Source of the DNA: Ilyonectria destructans
Taxonomy: Eukaryota; Ascomycota; Sordariomycetes; Hypocreales; Nectriaceae
Length of the DNA stretch: 64,000 nt
Reading direction: 5' to 3'
NCBI GenBank assembly: GCA_020740775.1
Contig: JAHEWK010000011.1
Coordinates: 744,001-808,000, forward strand
The notes beneath the pieces were generated by a model that was given only the letters and a program-made list of their open reading frames with translations, ran no database searches and had not been told where the DNA came from. Both the position numbers and the translations under genes were made by a program. This document shows positions 22,859 through 34,759 of the stretch, piece after piece (the stretch's first letter is position 1; each line of letters begins with the position of its first letter).

Positions 22859-23459
22859 TTCTGATTTCCATATCACGACCTTAGTCAGAGGGGAGGGGGT
22901 CAGAAAAGCCCCTCTCTGACTGGCCCGGCCGATCCGATCCTAAGCAATCATCAACATCATCTTCATCACTTTGAACACTATTGCCTTGATCAATTTGACA
23001 GTAACGAATCCCTCAGTTAGCTAATCTTACTATACCTAGTTAAAGTTGCAGGTCCTGACTTAGTTAGGAGTGCCTGAGGCAGCGTCAGTTGGCCCTGCCC
23101 GGGCACCCCTTAACAATAACACCTTCAAAAACTTTGACATTCGCTTTATAAGCACATCACGTTACCAGATTTATCAGCGACACATCAACTCAGTGGGGTG
23201 TTTTCAAGATAAGATTCTCTCTATTCTCCACTCTCCACACAATCCCACATAGTAATCCCACGTAATATGAAACTTTGTGATTATTCAGCTGGCGGAGACA
23301 GTCATAAATGAATGACAAACAAATACACAAAAGACCTCAGTTTGGCTAGTGGTTTATTCTGTGGCAACCACCGACCAGATCCTTCACTGACGAACATCTA
23401 CCAATAACATTAAAGGTTTGGAGTCTGTACACTCCTGACACAAGGTTCAAGGACAGACA
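22859..23459. other. Gene-free stretch upstream of the oxidoreductase
   Basis: No coding signal. It includes the 5' region of the plus-strand MDR gene. Confidence 0.4.
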
Positions 23460-24527
23460 ATGGCCAAGACAATGAGGGAGGTTCGCGTGCGGGTTGGAGA
23501 GGCTCCTGCGTACCACATCACCACGACGCTCGCCGAGGCCGCCATTCCGACGCCTGGCCCAGATCAGGTGGTCATCCGCGTGGTTGTTGCTGGCACAAAC
23601 CCCAAGGACTGGAAGTACCCCGTTTTCTTTGGCGGCAAACAGGATCAAAACACTGGCGATGACATTGCTGGCTACATCGAGGCTGCCGGGACCAACGTTA
23701 CCGAGTTCAAGAAGGGAGACCGCGTGGCCGCGTTCCACGAGATGGGTGCTCCCTATGGTGCTTTTGCCGAGTACGCGGTCGCCAACGCAACCACGACGTT
23801 CCCCATCCCCGAAAAGACGAGCTTCGAGGAGGCGGCCACGATCCCCCTAGCTGCTATGACCGCGGCTTTGGCTCTCTTCTGCCGCCTCGGCGTCCCGGAG
23901 CCTTGGGTGCTCAATGGCGCCGGACGAGAGAAGGCAAAGCAATCAGCCATCCTGATTTATGGCGGCGCGACCGCTGTGGGCTCTTTCGCTATCAAGCTGC
24001 TGAGGCGTGCCAACATCCACCCCATCATTGCCGTCGCTGGCCGTGGTGGCGACTTTGTTGAGGGTCTGCTCGATAAGTCTCAGGGCGATGTTGTAGTCGA
24101 CTACCGCAAAGGAGAGGATGCTCTAATCAATGGGATCAAAGCCGCAGTTCCCAAGGGAAAGAGCCTCTACTTCGCACTTGACGCTGTAAGCGAGAACCAG
24201 ACCGGCGACACCATCTGCAAGGTGCTTGATCCCGATGGCCATTTGACGACCGTCTTGCCGTACACCCTGGCCAACCCTCAAAAGGTCAACTTCAGCATGA
24301 CCAAGGTCGGAGATGTTCACGGTGTGACAGCCAACTACAAGGACTTTGGCTACGCATGGTACCGACTTTTCAACATGGGTTTGAAGGAAGGCTGGATGCC
24401 GGGACACCCACATGAAGTTCTTCCCGGAGGACTCAATGGCGTGGAGAGTGGTCTGCGGGCTTTGCAGGCCGGCAAGGCGAGTGCTATCAAGTACGTGTAC
24501 CGCATTGCAGAGACGGAAGGACTGTAG
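23460..24527 (+). CDS. MDR-superfamily NAD(P)H-dependent oxidoreductase (quinone/enoyl reductase-like)
   Basis: Intronless, 355 aa. The N-terminal GroES-like domain holds VVVAGTNPKDWKYP and GDDIAGYIEAAGTNV with KKGDRVAAF. The Rossmann domain has ILIYGGATAVGSFAIKLL (about 163-180), the nucleotide-binding turn. The Cys/His set of zinc-dependent alcohol dehydrogenases is absent, so it belongs with the zinc-free quinone oxidoreductase or trans-enoyl reductase type. It would reduce an enone or quinone-like substrate in the cytosol using NAD(P)H. A second Met four codons in is an alternative start. The neighbours do not reveal a pathway. Confidence 0.85.
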   Translation: MAKTMREVRVRVGEAPAYHITTTLAEAAIPTPGPDQVVIRVVVAGTNPKDWKYPVFFGGKQDQNTGDDIAGYIEAAGTNVTEFKKGDRVAAFHEMGAPYGAFAEYAVANATTTFPIPEKTSFEEAATIPLAAMTAALALFCRLGVPEPWVLNGAGREKAKQSAILIYGGATAVGSFAIKLLRRANIHPIIAVAGRGGDFVEGLLDKSQGDVVVDYRKGEDALINGIKAAVPKGKSLYFALDAVSENQTGDTICKVLDPDGHLTTVLPYTLANPQKVNFSMTKVGDVHGVTANYKDFGYAWYRLFNMGLKEGWMPGHPHEVLPGGLNGVESGLRALQAGKASAIKYVYRIAETEGL

Positions 24528-25156
24528 GAGATTTCAGGCATAGAAAGAGAGCTATTCCCGAGGTACAATAGCTTTGTGTATTTAACCACACTCGCATTAA
24601 AAGTTCTCGTTTTTCTGACCACACTGGGAGAGATGGGGTTTAAGACTCATTCGCCTGAACACCCATATTAAGACCATCAAGACTGACATAAGGCTCGGAA
24701 ACAGTAGGCAGCCCTTAATGAAAGCCAGCTAGTCGACGGAATTTACGAGGCTCATATTTGGCTTGGTCATGGTAACAATAATGTATTAATTAATGTCCTC
24801 AGATTTATGCGTGATTACCCAACCTGATGTACTATAAAGGTTATAAGAATACGTTGTTAATTTATTACGGGCTTAATGCATGTTACACATTTAAAATAGT
24901 CTTTTTAACCAGGGACATGTAAAACTAAGGGATGGTCTCTTTAGTATAAAATATAAAACCTATGAAGTCTAACCAATTTCTTTATTTATTTCCAAGCATA
25001 GAATCACGTCTAGATCATAATCTGATCTAATAGATTGCGGCCGTTCTTTCGTAGAATCTGTTGTAAATTGCCCCTTCAACATGTAGGCTATGTCTACCGT
25101 CCAAGATTTGTGTCCTTCTTCATCCGCGGCGACTTGTGAACCAGTCCACTTATGTA
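24528..25156. other. AT-rich gene-free stretch
   Basis: Very AT-rich from about 24780 to 25030, with many stops in all frames. Consistent with a RIP-decayed repeat, but no element end was recognised. Confidence 0.4.
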
Positions 25157-26038
25157 TTATATATCATGTTGATCTTCTACCAATTGAATGGCTTTTGCAA
25201 GAGTCCAAGGTTCGCCATAGGTTCTGGGCGACTGCGTAACTACTGACCGTAATTTCTCGGCCTCTTCTCGTTTCATGATAGTGACGCCCCTTTCTCCCCA
25301 CCTCCATGGTTCAGTTATTAATGGCCCACTGCCCCAATCAATATCTCTCCATAGAAAATGGAACTGCCATTCACCGTCATCTCCCCGAATAACTCCTAAA
25401 TCGGTACCATCAAAACCATGCCAATTCGGCACAGCATCCCTGCCCATCCGCTGCAAATCATTCCAGAGACGGTGCTCCTCAAGAATTTCTGGCTCCAAAG
25501 GGTTTTCGTGGTAACACTCGATGCAGACGACTCTGCTAGCCGGTTTACTCCCCCACCGATTAAAGACGTTATGACACCAGCGGCAGATATCCTTCTCTCT
25601 CCGGTTCACTTCCAGTTTGAGCTTCCTATGCTCATTATTGAACCGCGTTCGGTGAAGGTTTATTGGAATATCCGAGAACCATATCCTCTCGCCTGGCGTT
25701 GCAGAGCTCCATTCGTAGCAGTCATAGCAAGAACGAAACTGAGCCGATGTTGTCTTTTGCTTTTCAGTAAAGGCAGATGCACGGCGCATGCGTGCGCAGT
25801 AGGCGCAGGTGAGTCGCCATTTCCTTACCGCCCAGACTGAGTCATCTGCCGCGGCGAGGTCGAGATACCCAGAAGATTGGGTAGGTATGAGGGATGCGAA
25901 GAAGCGAGAGGTTGCTCGCAGATGAGCCGTGTCCGGAAAGACTAGGTAGTCGATGATAAGGGGGTATAGTTCTGCCGGGAGGTTTAAAATTAGTGATGAA
26001 CTCATGGAGCGTTTAGATAAGTCGAAGGTGATATACAT
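25157..26038 (-). CDS. F-box-like protein with Cys-rich zinc-binding-type centre
   Basis: Intronless, 293 aa. Residues ~18-52 (NLPAELYPLIIDYLVFP, LRATSRFFASLI) form an F-box, which would bind Skp1 in an SCF ubiquitin ligase. A Cys-rich part follows with CAYC, CYDC, CRWCHNVF and CIECYHE, pairs that could bind zinc. The C-terminal half is Trp-rich (WHGFDGTDLG, WQFHFLWRDIDW). The first Met at 26038 is used; Met12 is an alternative start. This is a frequent fungal paralogue family whose targets are unknown. Confidence 0.68.
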   Translation of the reverse strand: MYITFDLSKRSMSSSLILNLPAELYPLIIDYLVFPDTAHLRATSRFFASLIPTQSSGYLDLAAADDSVWAVRKWRLTCAYCARMRRASAFTEKQKTTSAQFRSCYDCYEWSSATPGERIWFSDIPINLHRTRFNNEHRKLKLEVNRREKDICRWCHNVFNRWGSKPASRVVCIECYHENPLEPEILEEHRLWNDLQRMGRDAVPNWHGFDGTDLGVIRGDDGEWQFHFLWRDIDWGSGPLITEPWRWGERGVTIMKREEAEKLRSVVTQSPRTYGEPWTLAKAIQLVEDQHDI

Positions 26039-26990
26039 TCACGTATCGGCAGGCCTTTCTCGGTCACTTAAATCTTGTAGCATTTCTTTGTGGCTGCCCT
26101 GCGGCCTCCTTCGGCATCAGAGTCATTGCGGCCAAGGTCAGCAGCATAGCCTACCAAGCAGAAGCCGCAGCCATAGCCATGTTCCAGCCATTTCCCCCCA
26201 CAACAGCATGTACTGTTATATTATTAAACGAGATTGGGGGTCAGATTGGGGCGCAGCTGACCCTGGTCAACCCAGAACTCCGAATTCGTGACTCAATCGG
26301 TGTGTGCGATGGCGGCCCGCTTTATTCTGGCTAGAGTATAAACTACCCAGTGTTACGACCTACTCTATCTCCGCCAAAAGGTATATAACCATCGCCCATA
26401 CATATGCAGTCCCTCCAAGCCCATCACAATAAAATTGTGGACTGGAATGAGATGCATCGTCTCGGGTGTGCCAAACACCCTGTAATTTTGTAAGCGATAG
26501 CCAGTGGGCTTAGCCCATCAGAGAGCGAAGCGACCGCATCGTTCGAAAAGCCAAGCCGTAGCCCCTCCGGTCCGAGTACGATTAAATAAAAGTAAAAATA
26601 TTTCAAGAGAATGTAAGCTGTCGTAGGATCCATTACCTACGAAGAGATAGACATCCTTGGCCGACTCTACACCCGTAGCTAAAGGCACGTGGCACTGCCG
26701 TTGGCCGAACAAATTGGTCACCCATGTCACAGAAGCTCTTACGTATTTAGCCCTACTTCCTACTCAGTAAAGAAGTGTTCAGATTGTTCAACTGCACTCT
26801 ATACTAGATAATTCTTTCTGTATTTTAAAACGAAACATATAGAATTGATATGTGTACTCCGCATTCAGCTGAGAAGTCTACAGAAAGTCACAAAGGTTTA
26901 ATAGGTTCCATGTGAATGCCGCTCGAGGGTGTAAGAGTATTTTCCTAACCCCCCTTAGTAACTCTATTACTAGAGCCGCATGTAGTCCTC
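26039..26990. other. Gene-free stretch
   Basis: About 950 bp without coding signal. It probably includes the 3' UTR of the LeuBCD fusion gene, which ends at 26991. Confidence 0.4.
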
Positions 26991-29900
26991 CTACCACTCA
27001 AAACTTGACGGCGGTAATTTATCCAAGAGACCCATATCATCTGTCCTACTAGAATCCTCCTTCCTTCTTCCTCTCTTAACTTTTGGCATTGTGATATGCC
27101 GAAACACTCTGCTTCCAAACTCGCTGTACAAAGGCAGCACCCCTCCTGATTCAAGAAGAGTTTCCTCAATATCTGAGTGCTGGTACGAAAACAATTTTGC
27201 ATATCCGTCAATTTGTATGGTTTTGTCATCTTTGTCGATCGTGATAATTGACTCCTCTTGTACCAAGCTATAAAACTCCGGATCTTGCAGTTCGATGTTG
27301 AAGAGGCCCATATTTAGTTGATTCCGCTCGTCTAAGGCTCGTTAGACATTTTACTGAAACCTCACACAATTTTACTTACAGATAAATGCGAATCCCTTCG
27401 CAATAACGGCTTCTACTCCAGCCCCTTGCAAGGCTCTCACGGCGTCTTCTCGGGATGACCCGCTGCCAAAGCCATGCTCCGCCACACTACAGCAGGTAAG
27501 CATTCGTGTCATCAGGTTGGAATGGACATCTTACATGACAACTGATCCTTCTTTGACCTTTCTTCGAAAATCGGGACGGAAATACTGAAAGCAGTGGCTG
27601 CCTAGGTCTGCGTTGTCGACTCCAGGCATAAATTCAGCGGGGATGACAGCATCGCTATCACAAATCAAACCGTATTAGCCCCGGGATGCGTATGCATAGG
27701 TATCGAATTGACTTACGTGTCGACATTTTCTCCGAATCGTTGAACCTTGGATCGTACGACCCTCGGAAACGCCTTGGTCTGCACAGAGCAGGTCTGAATG
27801 GATCCACCACCACCGAGGATACTTGGTGTCTTTGAAGATGAAACCTCTGGCTCAGGTTCACTAATTCTCAACAATGTTTCTGTATCACTTCTGTACCTTT
27901 TCAGGAGCTTATTCAGCTTTTTCTTGTCGATCAGATTCAACAAGTGGCTGGGATCCGTAACCTCCATATTAAAGCTCGATGCCGCAACAGCAGCCGCAGA
28001 CGAAATGTTACCAAAACTGCCTTTGCCCATCCGATTTCGAAAATTTCGATTCTGGGATGAGAGCCAAACTTCGCCCTCGCCAGCCACGTCGACATCATTG
28101 ATACCGACGCAGTAAGAGCATCCAGGAGCACCGACGTCGAATTTCGCTTGCTTGTAGATTTCCAGTAGCCCATGTCGCTCAAGATTTTTGATGATCATGA
28201 GACTTCCGGGAGTGACTCGACGCTTGCCGTGAGAGGTAGGCTGCATTCCTGCTCGAAGCCCCTCCTCAAGAACCAAAGCACCGACTATCAAATCTTCCTC
28301 GGTGGTTGTGCAGGCTCCTATGAAGCATCCGTCCAGCTTCATTCCAGCCTTCTCTGACAGAGGAACAACATGGTCGGGATTCGGGTATAACGCCATTGTT
28401 AGGCTCACCGCGGATAGGTCGATGGTTCTCTCCTCAACGTACTGGGCGTCAAGGTCGGCTCGAAAATAGATACCTCCATCTCGATGCTCTGGGTGGTGCC
28501 GACTCGCAATCCATGCCGCAGTTTCCTCGTCAGCCTCGAAGCATGCTCCCATCCCACCGAACTCAGTATTCATGTTCGCAATGGCAAACCGTGCATCCAT
28601 GGATAGCTCTTTCAATCCTGGGCCACCGTACTCTACGGCGCGCTGGAATGCAATTGTATTTCGCTTGAAGAGTCCCAGAATATGGAGTATAACATCTTTG
28701 CCTCCAACTCCAAAAGGTAGTTTTCCCACAAAATTGATTCGACAGACTTCTGGCACCCGGAACCAGGTTTCGCCAGTGACCATGGGCATGACCACATCAG
28801 CTGCGCCAAAGCCGACCGCGAATGAGCCCATACTTCCCGATGAGCATGTATGCGAGTCACTGCCAACGACAATGCGGCCAGGCTGTGCTCGTTCGCGGGT
28901 GAAGTCTGTATGCATAATGCTGGTGTTTGCTGGTAAGAAGTCGATGATTTTGGCTTCTCGTCGAAACCGTTCCGCCTTGGCCATAAGGCCCCGTTGTTTG
29001 GTTTGGTGATTAGTGCGCGGATCGACGGTGTGATCAACGGCAAGCCATAATCGATCATTGCGATGTGGGCGAGGCCGTCCCATTTGATCGTACGTCTTCT
29101 CCATCCCAGCCCAGAGAAGCTCTGATGTAAGGGTCCAGTCGACCTTGACACAAATCATCTCTCCCGGCTCAACATGCGGTTTTTTGAGGCCAATACCAGC
29201 ATGAGCCAAGATCTTTTCGATTATACCCATCGGTCGTCGTTTCATGGGAAGCTGAAAGGAGTCGGGTGTCGGGGGTGGCGATGGGACCAGCTGCAAGGCC
29301 GCAGATTCGGCAGAGTTGATAGCTTCAAGATAGTAGTCCAGATTTTGTAGTAGCACATCCATAAATGTTTCTGCGGTTGCCGAGCCACCCAAATCCAATG
29401 TTCTGGTATCTGATCCGATCAGCTCGGCGGGTTCCAGGGTTCGACGAATCGCCTTAGCCAAGGCATTGCTTTCGGCAGTCAGTCCCAGAGAAAGTTCAAG
29501 CATTAAGCCCACCGCTTGAATTATGCCGAGGGGGTTAACCAGCTCTGCTTTTGGTTTGAGGTTCAAGGGCTCGAAAATTCCGGGTGCTCCGCGCAGGCTG
29601 GTTCCCCAAAGAGTTGACAAAGCAGCCGAAGCCAAAAGGTCCGGAGATCCGAGTATTCCGCCAGCTTGATCGGACAAAATGTCACCAAACATATTTTCGG
29701 CGAGGATGACGCCGTTCAGACTGAAAGGATTGGAGGCGAGCAACCTTGCTGCTGTGTCTACCAAGACATGACCCAGGGTAACTTTGGGGAACTCTTTTTC
29801 GAAGATTTTGGTCACGACAAACCGCCACAGCCTTGAAGTCGCCATAACATTATACTTGTCTATTGAATGAACCGGTTTTGGTGGATTGAATCGCATGGCG

Positions 29901-30439
29901 TATGTACCGGCTAGTCGTGCAATGTGTTCAATTGTTTTCCGTGAGTACTTGGTCGTGTCGTATGCTTCGCTCTCTTGTCCGGCCTCCATTCTAGGGCCAT
30001 CATATATGCCGCCAGTGAGGTCCCGGAAGAAGGTAATGTCAAGGTTTTCTACCAATTCCGACTTGTAGGAACTGAGGTGGGCGAGCCGGGTCGATGGGAA
30101 CTTGACTGGCCTGATATTGACGCAAGCATTCATTTCTCGTCGGAGGGTAAGCAATCCCTCTTCTGGCCCGAGGCCGTACTTTGGATCACCACATCCGCAG
30201 ATGATGGTTGCGTCGGACTGTTGGCAGGCGCCCAATGTCGTCGGTAGCAAGGCCGTTCCAGCCCCTGATGCTAGGGCTGCACCTCCGAAGTCGTGTCTGG
30301 AGATTTTGAATGAAACGTCTGGGCGGACATGCTGGATCAAGTTCAGGGTTTTTTCCACGTAAGAGGCCAACTGAGGCCCTTGTCCGTCACCTGGTAATAT
30401 GGCAACTTGGAAAGTTCTGCCGTCGTTGATTAAGGGCAT
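26991..30439 (-). CDS. Isopropylmalate dehydrogenase-isomerase fusion (LeuB-LeuC-LeuD in one polypeptide)
   Basis: Four exons (30439-27717, 27654-27535, 27486-27380, 27331-26991) with introns of 62, 48 and 48 nt give 1096 aa. Residues ~1-390 are isopropylmalate dehydrogenase: GDGQGP near the start, PEEGLLTLRRE, RDLTGGIYDG, the DKYNV lysine loop, and FGDILSDQAGG with metal-binding Asp. Residues ~400-850 are the aconitase-type large subunit, with SDSHTCSSGSMG and the three [4Fe-4S] Cys in GACTTT (~710) and PGCSYC (~773, 776). Residues ~890-1096 are the small swivel domain (RFGENVDTDAVIPAEFM, HGFGSGSSRED). The splice joins restore this domain across all three introns. Together they could isomerise and oxidatively decarboxylate a 2-alkylmalate made by a LeuA-type synthase. 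ATG at 30439 is the first ATG of the frame. Primary leucine synthesis or side-pathway chain extension are both possible. Confidence 0.9.
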
Positions 30440-33150
30440 ATTGGCGACTGGGGGTGGATTGCTTTGCCAGACAACAACTTCGAGCACAAAGTGGGATTCG
30501 TGGGGAAATTTCTCAAACTATTGGCATACTGCACATCAATTTTCTTAAATTTGCACTCTCACATCAAAGCAATTCCGACATCGGATAGCAGCCCCTCACG
30601 ATGCTAATTTGTCAATTCTATGATATTGGCTGACAATTGCTATTGGCAATTCTCTCAGCGGTCATCGTCAGCCGGCCGCTCCTATCCGGTCGTTGCCGTC
30701 CCACCCCACTTAGAATGCGACCGGTTTTGGCAAGGTCGAGGAAGTGTAGATCTGGACAGGGCAAGATCTATCAGATATTTTCAACTGTGAAAAACCCTCC
30801 TGGACAGCTAAGCGAGTCAGAAGAAGAAATTGAGGTCGAGGAATATGTAACGAGGTTGGCCGACGCCGGTGCCGACGCCGGTGCCGATGTCTTCGCCGCA
30901 CGATCGTTGCCTCTTTACATTACAGTAGATTATATACAAGACGCACCGAGTAATTCTTCTCTTTATAAAACGCCATAGCAGTATAAGTGTTGGATGTTCG
31001 GCATTTTACACATCCTCACGTTGGAGCGAACCTCCAGGGAGTGTGTTATCGGACACACCAGCGTCCCACCTCGATTTCGCTCTGCTCCTGACACCCTTCA
31101 AGTCCATTGATTCGGTCTTCAAATCGGCAGCATTCTTACTGCTTGTTTAGATCCCACTACTGCGAGAGAAGTAGTGTTTGAAAACGTCACTGGAAGTGTT
31201 CCAGTGGACGCTGATCCCCGATCCCCGTACTGATCTACCAGATGTACTCAACTCTACTACGACCAGTGCCTAAGCGATTCACATTATTCAAGCTCGCCGA
31301 GATTAAGCCCGACCATCGGTGCCGCATAAGCAATCGTCCAATGATTGTCCATGTCTACTGGCTGACCGAGATCGGCTTGTCTCATGCATCCGAATAATCT
31401 AAAGGCAAGGGACAGCATCGTGAACACCAAGTGGCGTGTTGCCTCCCATCAAACCCCACGCACTAGCTATGGGCGTGCGGATGGAGACGGACCGACACGG
31501 ATACGGGCGGCCTCAGATCGACAGCCCCTCGCATCCCAGCCACCCATGTGATATTAAGACCGGACATGGGTGAAATTTGCTGTGCATTGCTTAAGAAATT
31601 CAAGGAAATGCTTTTCCATCGTTACCAATTCCACTTCCGTTTGCACGCAGAAGCACGCTACGGATCAGGGGCTGCACTTTAGGTCCCAAGCCTGAGGGTA
31701 TCCAACCACCGCAAAACAGGGCGAGGATTATCAACCATCCATCAAGCAGTATACTAACTCCAATGCTGGCTATTCCAGTGGTACGTGTATAAATGATCCT
31801 CACCTATGCGCCCTACTGAACCGGTTTCGTTTGGTAAAGCCTGCATAGGCGCCATTCTGAACGGAGGTAGCGATGGCGAGAGCACTTCCAGCTGGTTTCG
31901 CAGTGGCGCATTGGGTTTCATCAAGATTGATGCCATCCTTAGATTTTTTTTCTTCCGCTTACGGATTTAAAAGATGAATCTACGCTTGCAGAGGTGCATG
32001 CCAGTCTGTTCATCTCGGATCAATACACCAAGGTCACCATGATTATATATGGATTGTGCCTTGATGTACACTACCCCATTTGAGAAGTTTGCAACCTAAT
32101 TTCGTGAATATCTTGCCAATTTTAGAGATCAGTTGCCTGGCAAGCGACTCGGTCGGCTTGTAGGTTGGCCCTGGTGAGTACAAAACTTATGCATCAGACG
32201 AATATGACAATCCTGATTTTAGTTGCCTGAAAATGAACTGGAACTTGTTACCTCCGACATGAATGATGGAAGGCAGATCTAGATTTTTCTTGTCTTTGAC
32301 TCCAGAATCGCCTAATTTGGTGGAAGTGCGACCAGATATCTCTGTTTGTTGGTCCTCTCAAATTTCTGTGGAGAGAAGTGACAAAGTCCATAGAGAGCCC
32401 CTATGAGAATATATTAGATAATGCCAGTAATCTGTTTGGTAAGTATCAAACGCCAGTATCTGATGGCAAAACCTGTTGAGTGGCTACACGCTCATTTACC
32501 CGGCCGCGCTCGTCCCATTCTCGAGGCCGTTAATATCCGCACCGGCCCGGATGAGTCCACGCCTATCCGTAACGAATTTGAGTGGCAACCAAGGGATTGG
32601 GGTGTTACCATGATCCATCCACACCGCGAGGGTAGTCTTAGCTACCATAGACCCAGCGTTACATTCTAGAGCACGAAGGAATCTCATCGGTACCGATTTT
32701 TTTACTACGGATTTACCTCGCCAGAGACTGCTCTCGAGTTCGGACTTAAGAAGTCATCTATTGTCTTGGCATGACAGATACTGTCATTATTGAATAGGAC
32801 CCAAAACTACTCATCTCTTCCAAAAGTTGGATTGGGCGGCCGAGGGGACAGCACATTTCATGGGGTTGGGGCTAGTCCTTCATGGGGCTACGGCAAGCCA
32901 AGGCTAGCAAGTCACGCCCAGCAATTCCAACACGCCATGAACCTTGCCAACTCCGCTGGGTGGTTCTCCCTAGCACAGGTTTTAGGGCCATGCGGGGTAG
33001 TCCGGGGTAATCGGTAATCTGGGGAGGGCAACTGGCTACAACTCGACCGATTATAAGAGCAACCTGCTGCTCCTTCGTGGAGCATTTCCATGCTTCATCA
33101 CCCTCTCTTCACTATCTGTTACCAATTAGTTATCATCTTCGTCTCAAATC
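30440..33150. other. 2.7-kb gene-free stretch
   Basis: No intact gene. A plus-strand frame at 30637-30978 has a (GAGCCGGT)-like 12-bp repeat coding ADAGADAG but no motif. The last ~150 bp before 33151 hold GCGGGG and CCGGGG, matching the CreA consensus SYGGRG, and TATAAG near 33052, the promoter of the permease gene. Confidence 0.45.
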
Positions 33151-34759
33151 ATGTCTGGGGCTCCAGCCCGCACATCTGACGGTCAGATGGCCCACGATAT
33201 CGAAGAAAAGGGGGAAACCCATCATCTGGAGAAGCATAACACCCAGATTTTCGCGTCCCTGGACGAGACGGGCGCTCACAAGAAGACGGATCCAGCCGAG
33301 ATCAGACTTGTACGTAAACTTGATTGGATCATCCTTCCGATGCTCTGGATCATGTACTGGTTCAACTACCTTGATCGCAATGCCATCACTGTCGCTCGGC
33401 TGGATGATATGGAAGCAGAGCTCAACCTTACTTCGACTGAGTACCAGACCTGCGTTTCTATTCTGTTCGTCGGATACGTCCTTGGACAAATCCCAAGCAG
33501 TGAGTCACTTTTGTGTGGTGCGATGGTATAATACCTAGCTAATTCTCAGATATGCTCATGACGCGCATACGACCCTCCTTATTTATGTCGGGATCTATGA
33601 CTCTCTGGGCAGTAGTCAGCACACTCACTGCAGTAGCAAAGGACTTCAAGGGTCTTCTTCTCACTCGATTCTTCCTTGGCGTTACCGAAGCCCCATTTTA
33701 TCCCGGGGCCCTCTATATCCTTTCGATATTTTATACTCGGAAAGAAATCGCAACTCGAATCTCTATTCTATTCACTGCCAATATCTGCGGAACTGCTTTT
33801 GCAGGTCTTATTGCTATTGGAGTCTTCCAGATGGGTGGAGTTGCTGGACTTTCAGGCTGGAGATGGCTCTTTATCCTCCAAGGCATTATCACATTTATTA
33901 TTTCGATACTTTCAGCCTGGATCCTGCCGGACGAACCAATCAATACCCGATGGCTATCTGAGGAAGAGCGAAAGCTCGCCCATGCCCGAGTTGCAATGGA
34001 TACTGTCCAGATCAAGACAAACACTACGACGTGGGCCGGCCTTATTGAAGCCCTTCGAGATCCCCGCCTTTGGGTTCTTATTTTTATGCAACACTTCCAC
34101 ATGGCAGCAAGCAACTTCAAGAACTTCTTCCCTACCATAGTAGGAACATTAGGCTTCGGGCGTAATGCCACACTAGCTCTGACTTGTCCCCCGTATATTA
34201 TTTCAGGCATAGTCTGCATTGCGTGGGCGGCGAATTCTGGTAAGTCTCATTGTTGAATTCAGGATTTGCACTAACTGAGCAAGGGCGCATGAATGAAAGA
34301 ACTTGGCATATCACAATCGCCAAAGCTATAGCTGTGATTGGCTTTATTTTGGCCTGTACCACCGTCAATGTCGGGGCACGGTACTTTGCTATGTGTGTTT
34401 TTGCAACTGGAGTTTATGCCTGCAACAGTGTGATTCTCGGTTGGGTTGCTAGCACCTGCGGTCAGACGAAGGAGAAGAAAGCTATATCGCTGGCCATCGT
34501 CAACACTATCGCCACGTTGGGGCCTATCTACACACCGGTTAGTCTACATTATCATCCTGAACCCGAAAGCGCAATCTAACCCCTACAGTATCTCTGGCCA
34601 ACCTCAGATGCCCCCAAGTATACTATCGCTATGTCAACTAGCGCTGCATTTTCGGCTACGTCCGCGCTACTGGCTTGGGTGATGAGGTGGATGTTAATTC
34701 GGGAGAACCGCAAGATCAGGCAGTTGAATAACGAGGAGAGACTGTTTTACGTATATTAG
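33151..34759 (+). CDS. MFS permease, anion:cation symporter (Dal5/allantoate permease-like)
   Basis: Four exons (33151-33499, 33550-34239, 34284-34537, 34589-34759) with introns of 50, 44 and 51 nt encode 487 aa. After a ~55-residue cytosolic N-terminus come LDWIILPMLWIMYWFNYLDR and other TM helices typical of the family. YLDRNAI and the GQIPSN, RFFLGVTEAPFYPG and GWRWLFILQG segments are hallmarks of fungal Dal5-type carriers of carboxylates, ureides or vitamins. The C-terminal half gives the remaining helices, ending in RKIRQLNNEERLF. Substrate unknown. It lies 2.7 kb from the LeuBCD fusion and could move a related acid. Confidence 0.85.

Noticed and set aside
30637..30978. 113-aa plus-strand open frame
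   Set aside because: No motif, and the ADAGADAG part is a simple 12-bp repeat.
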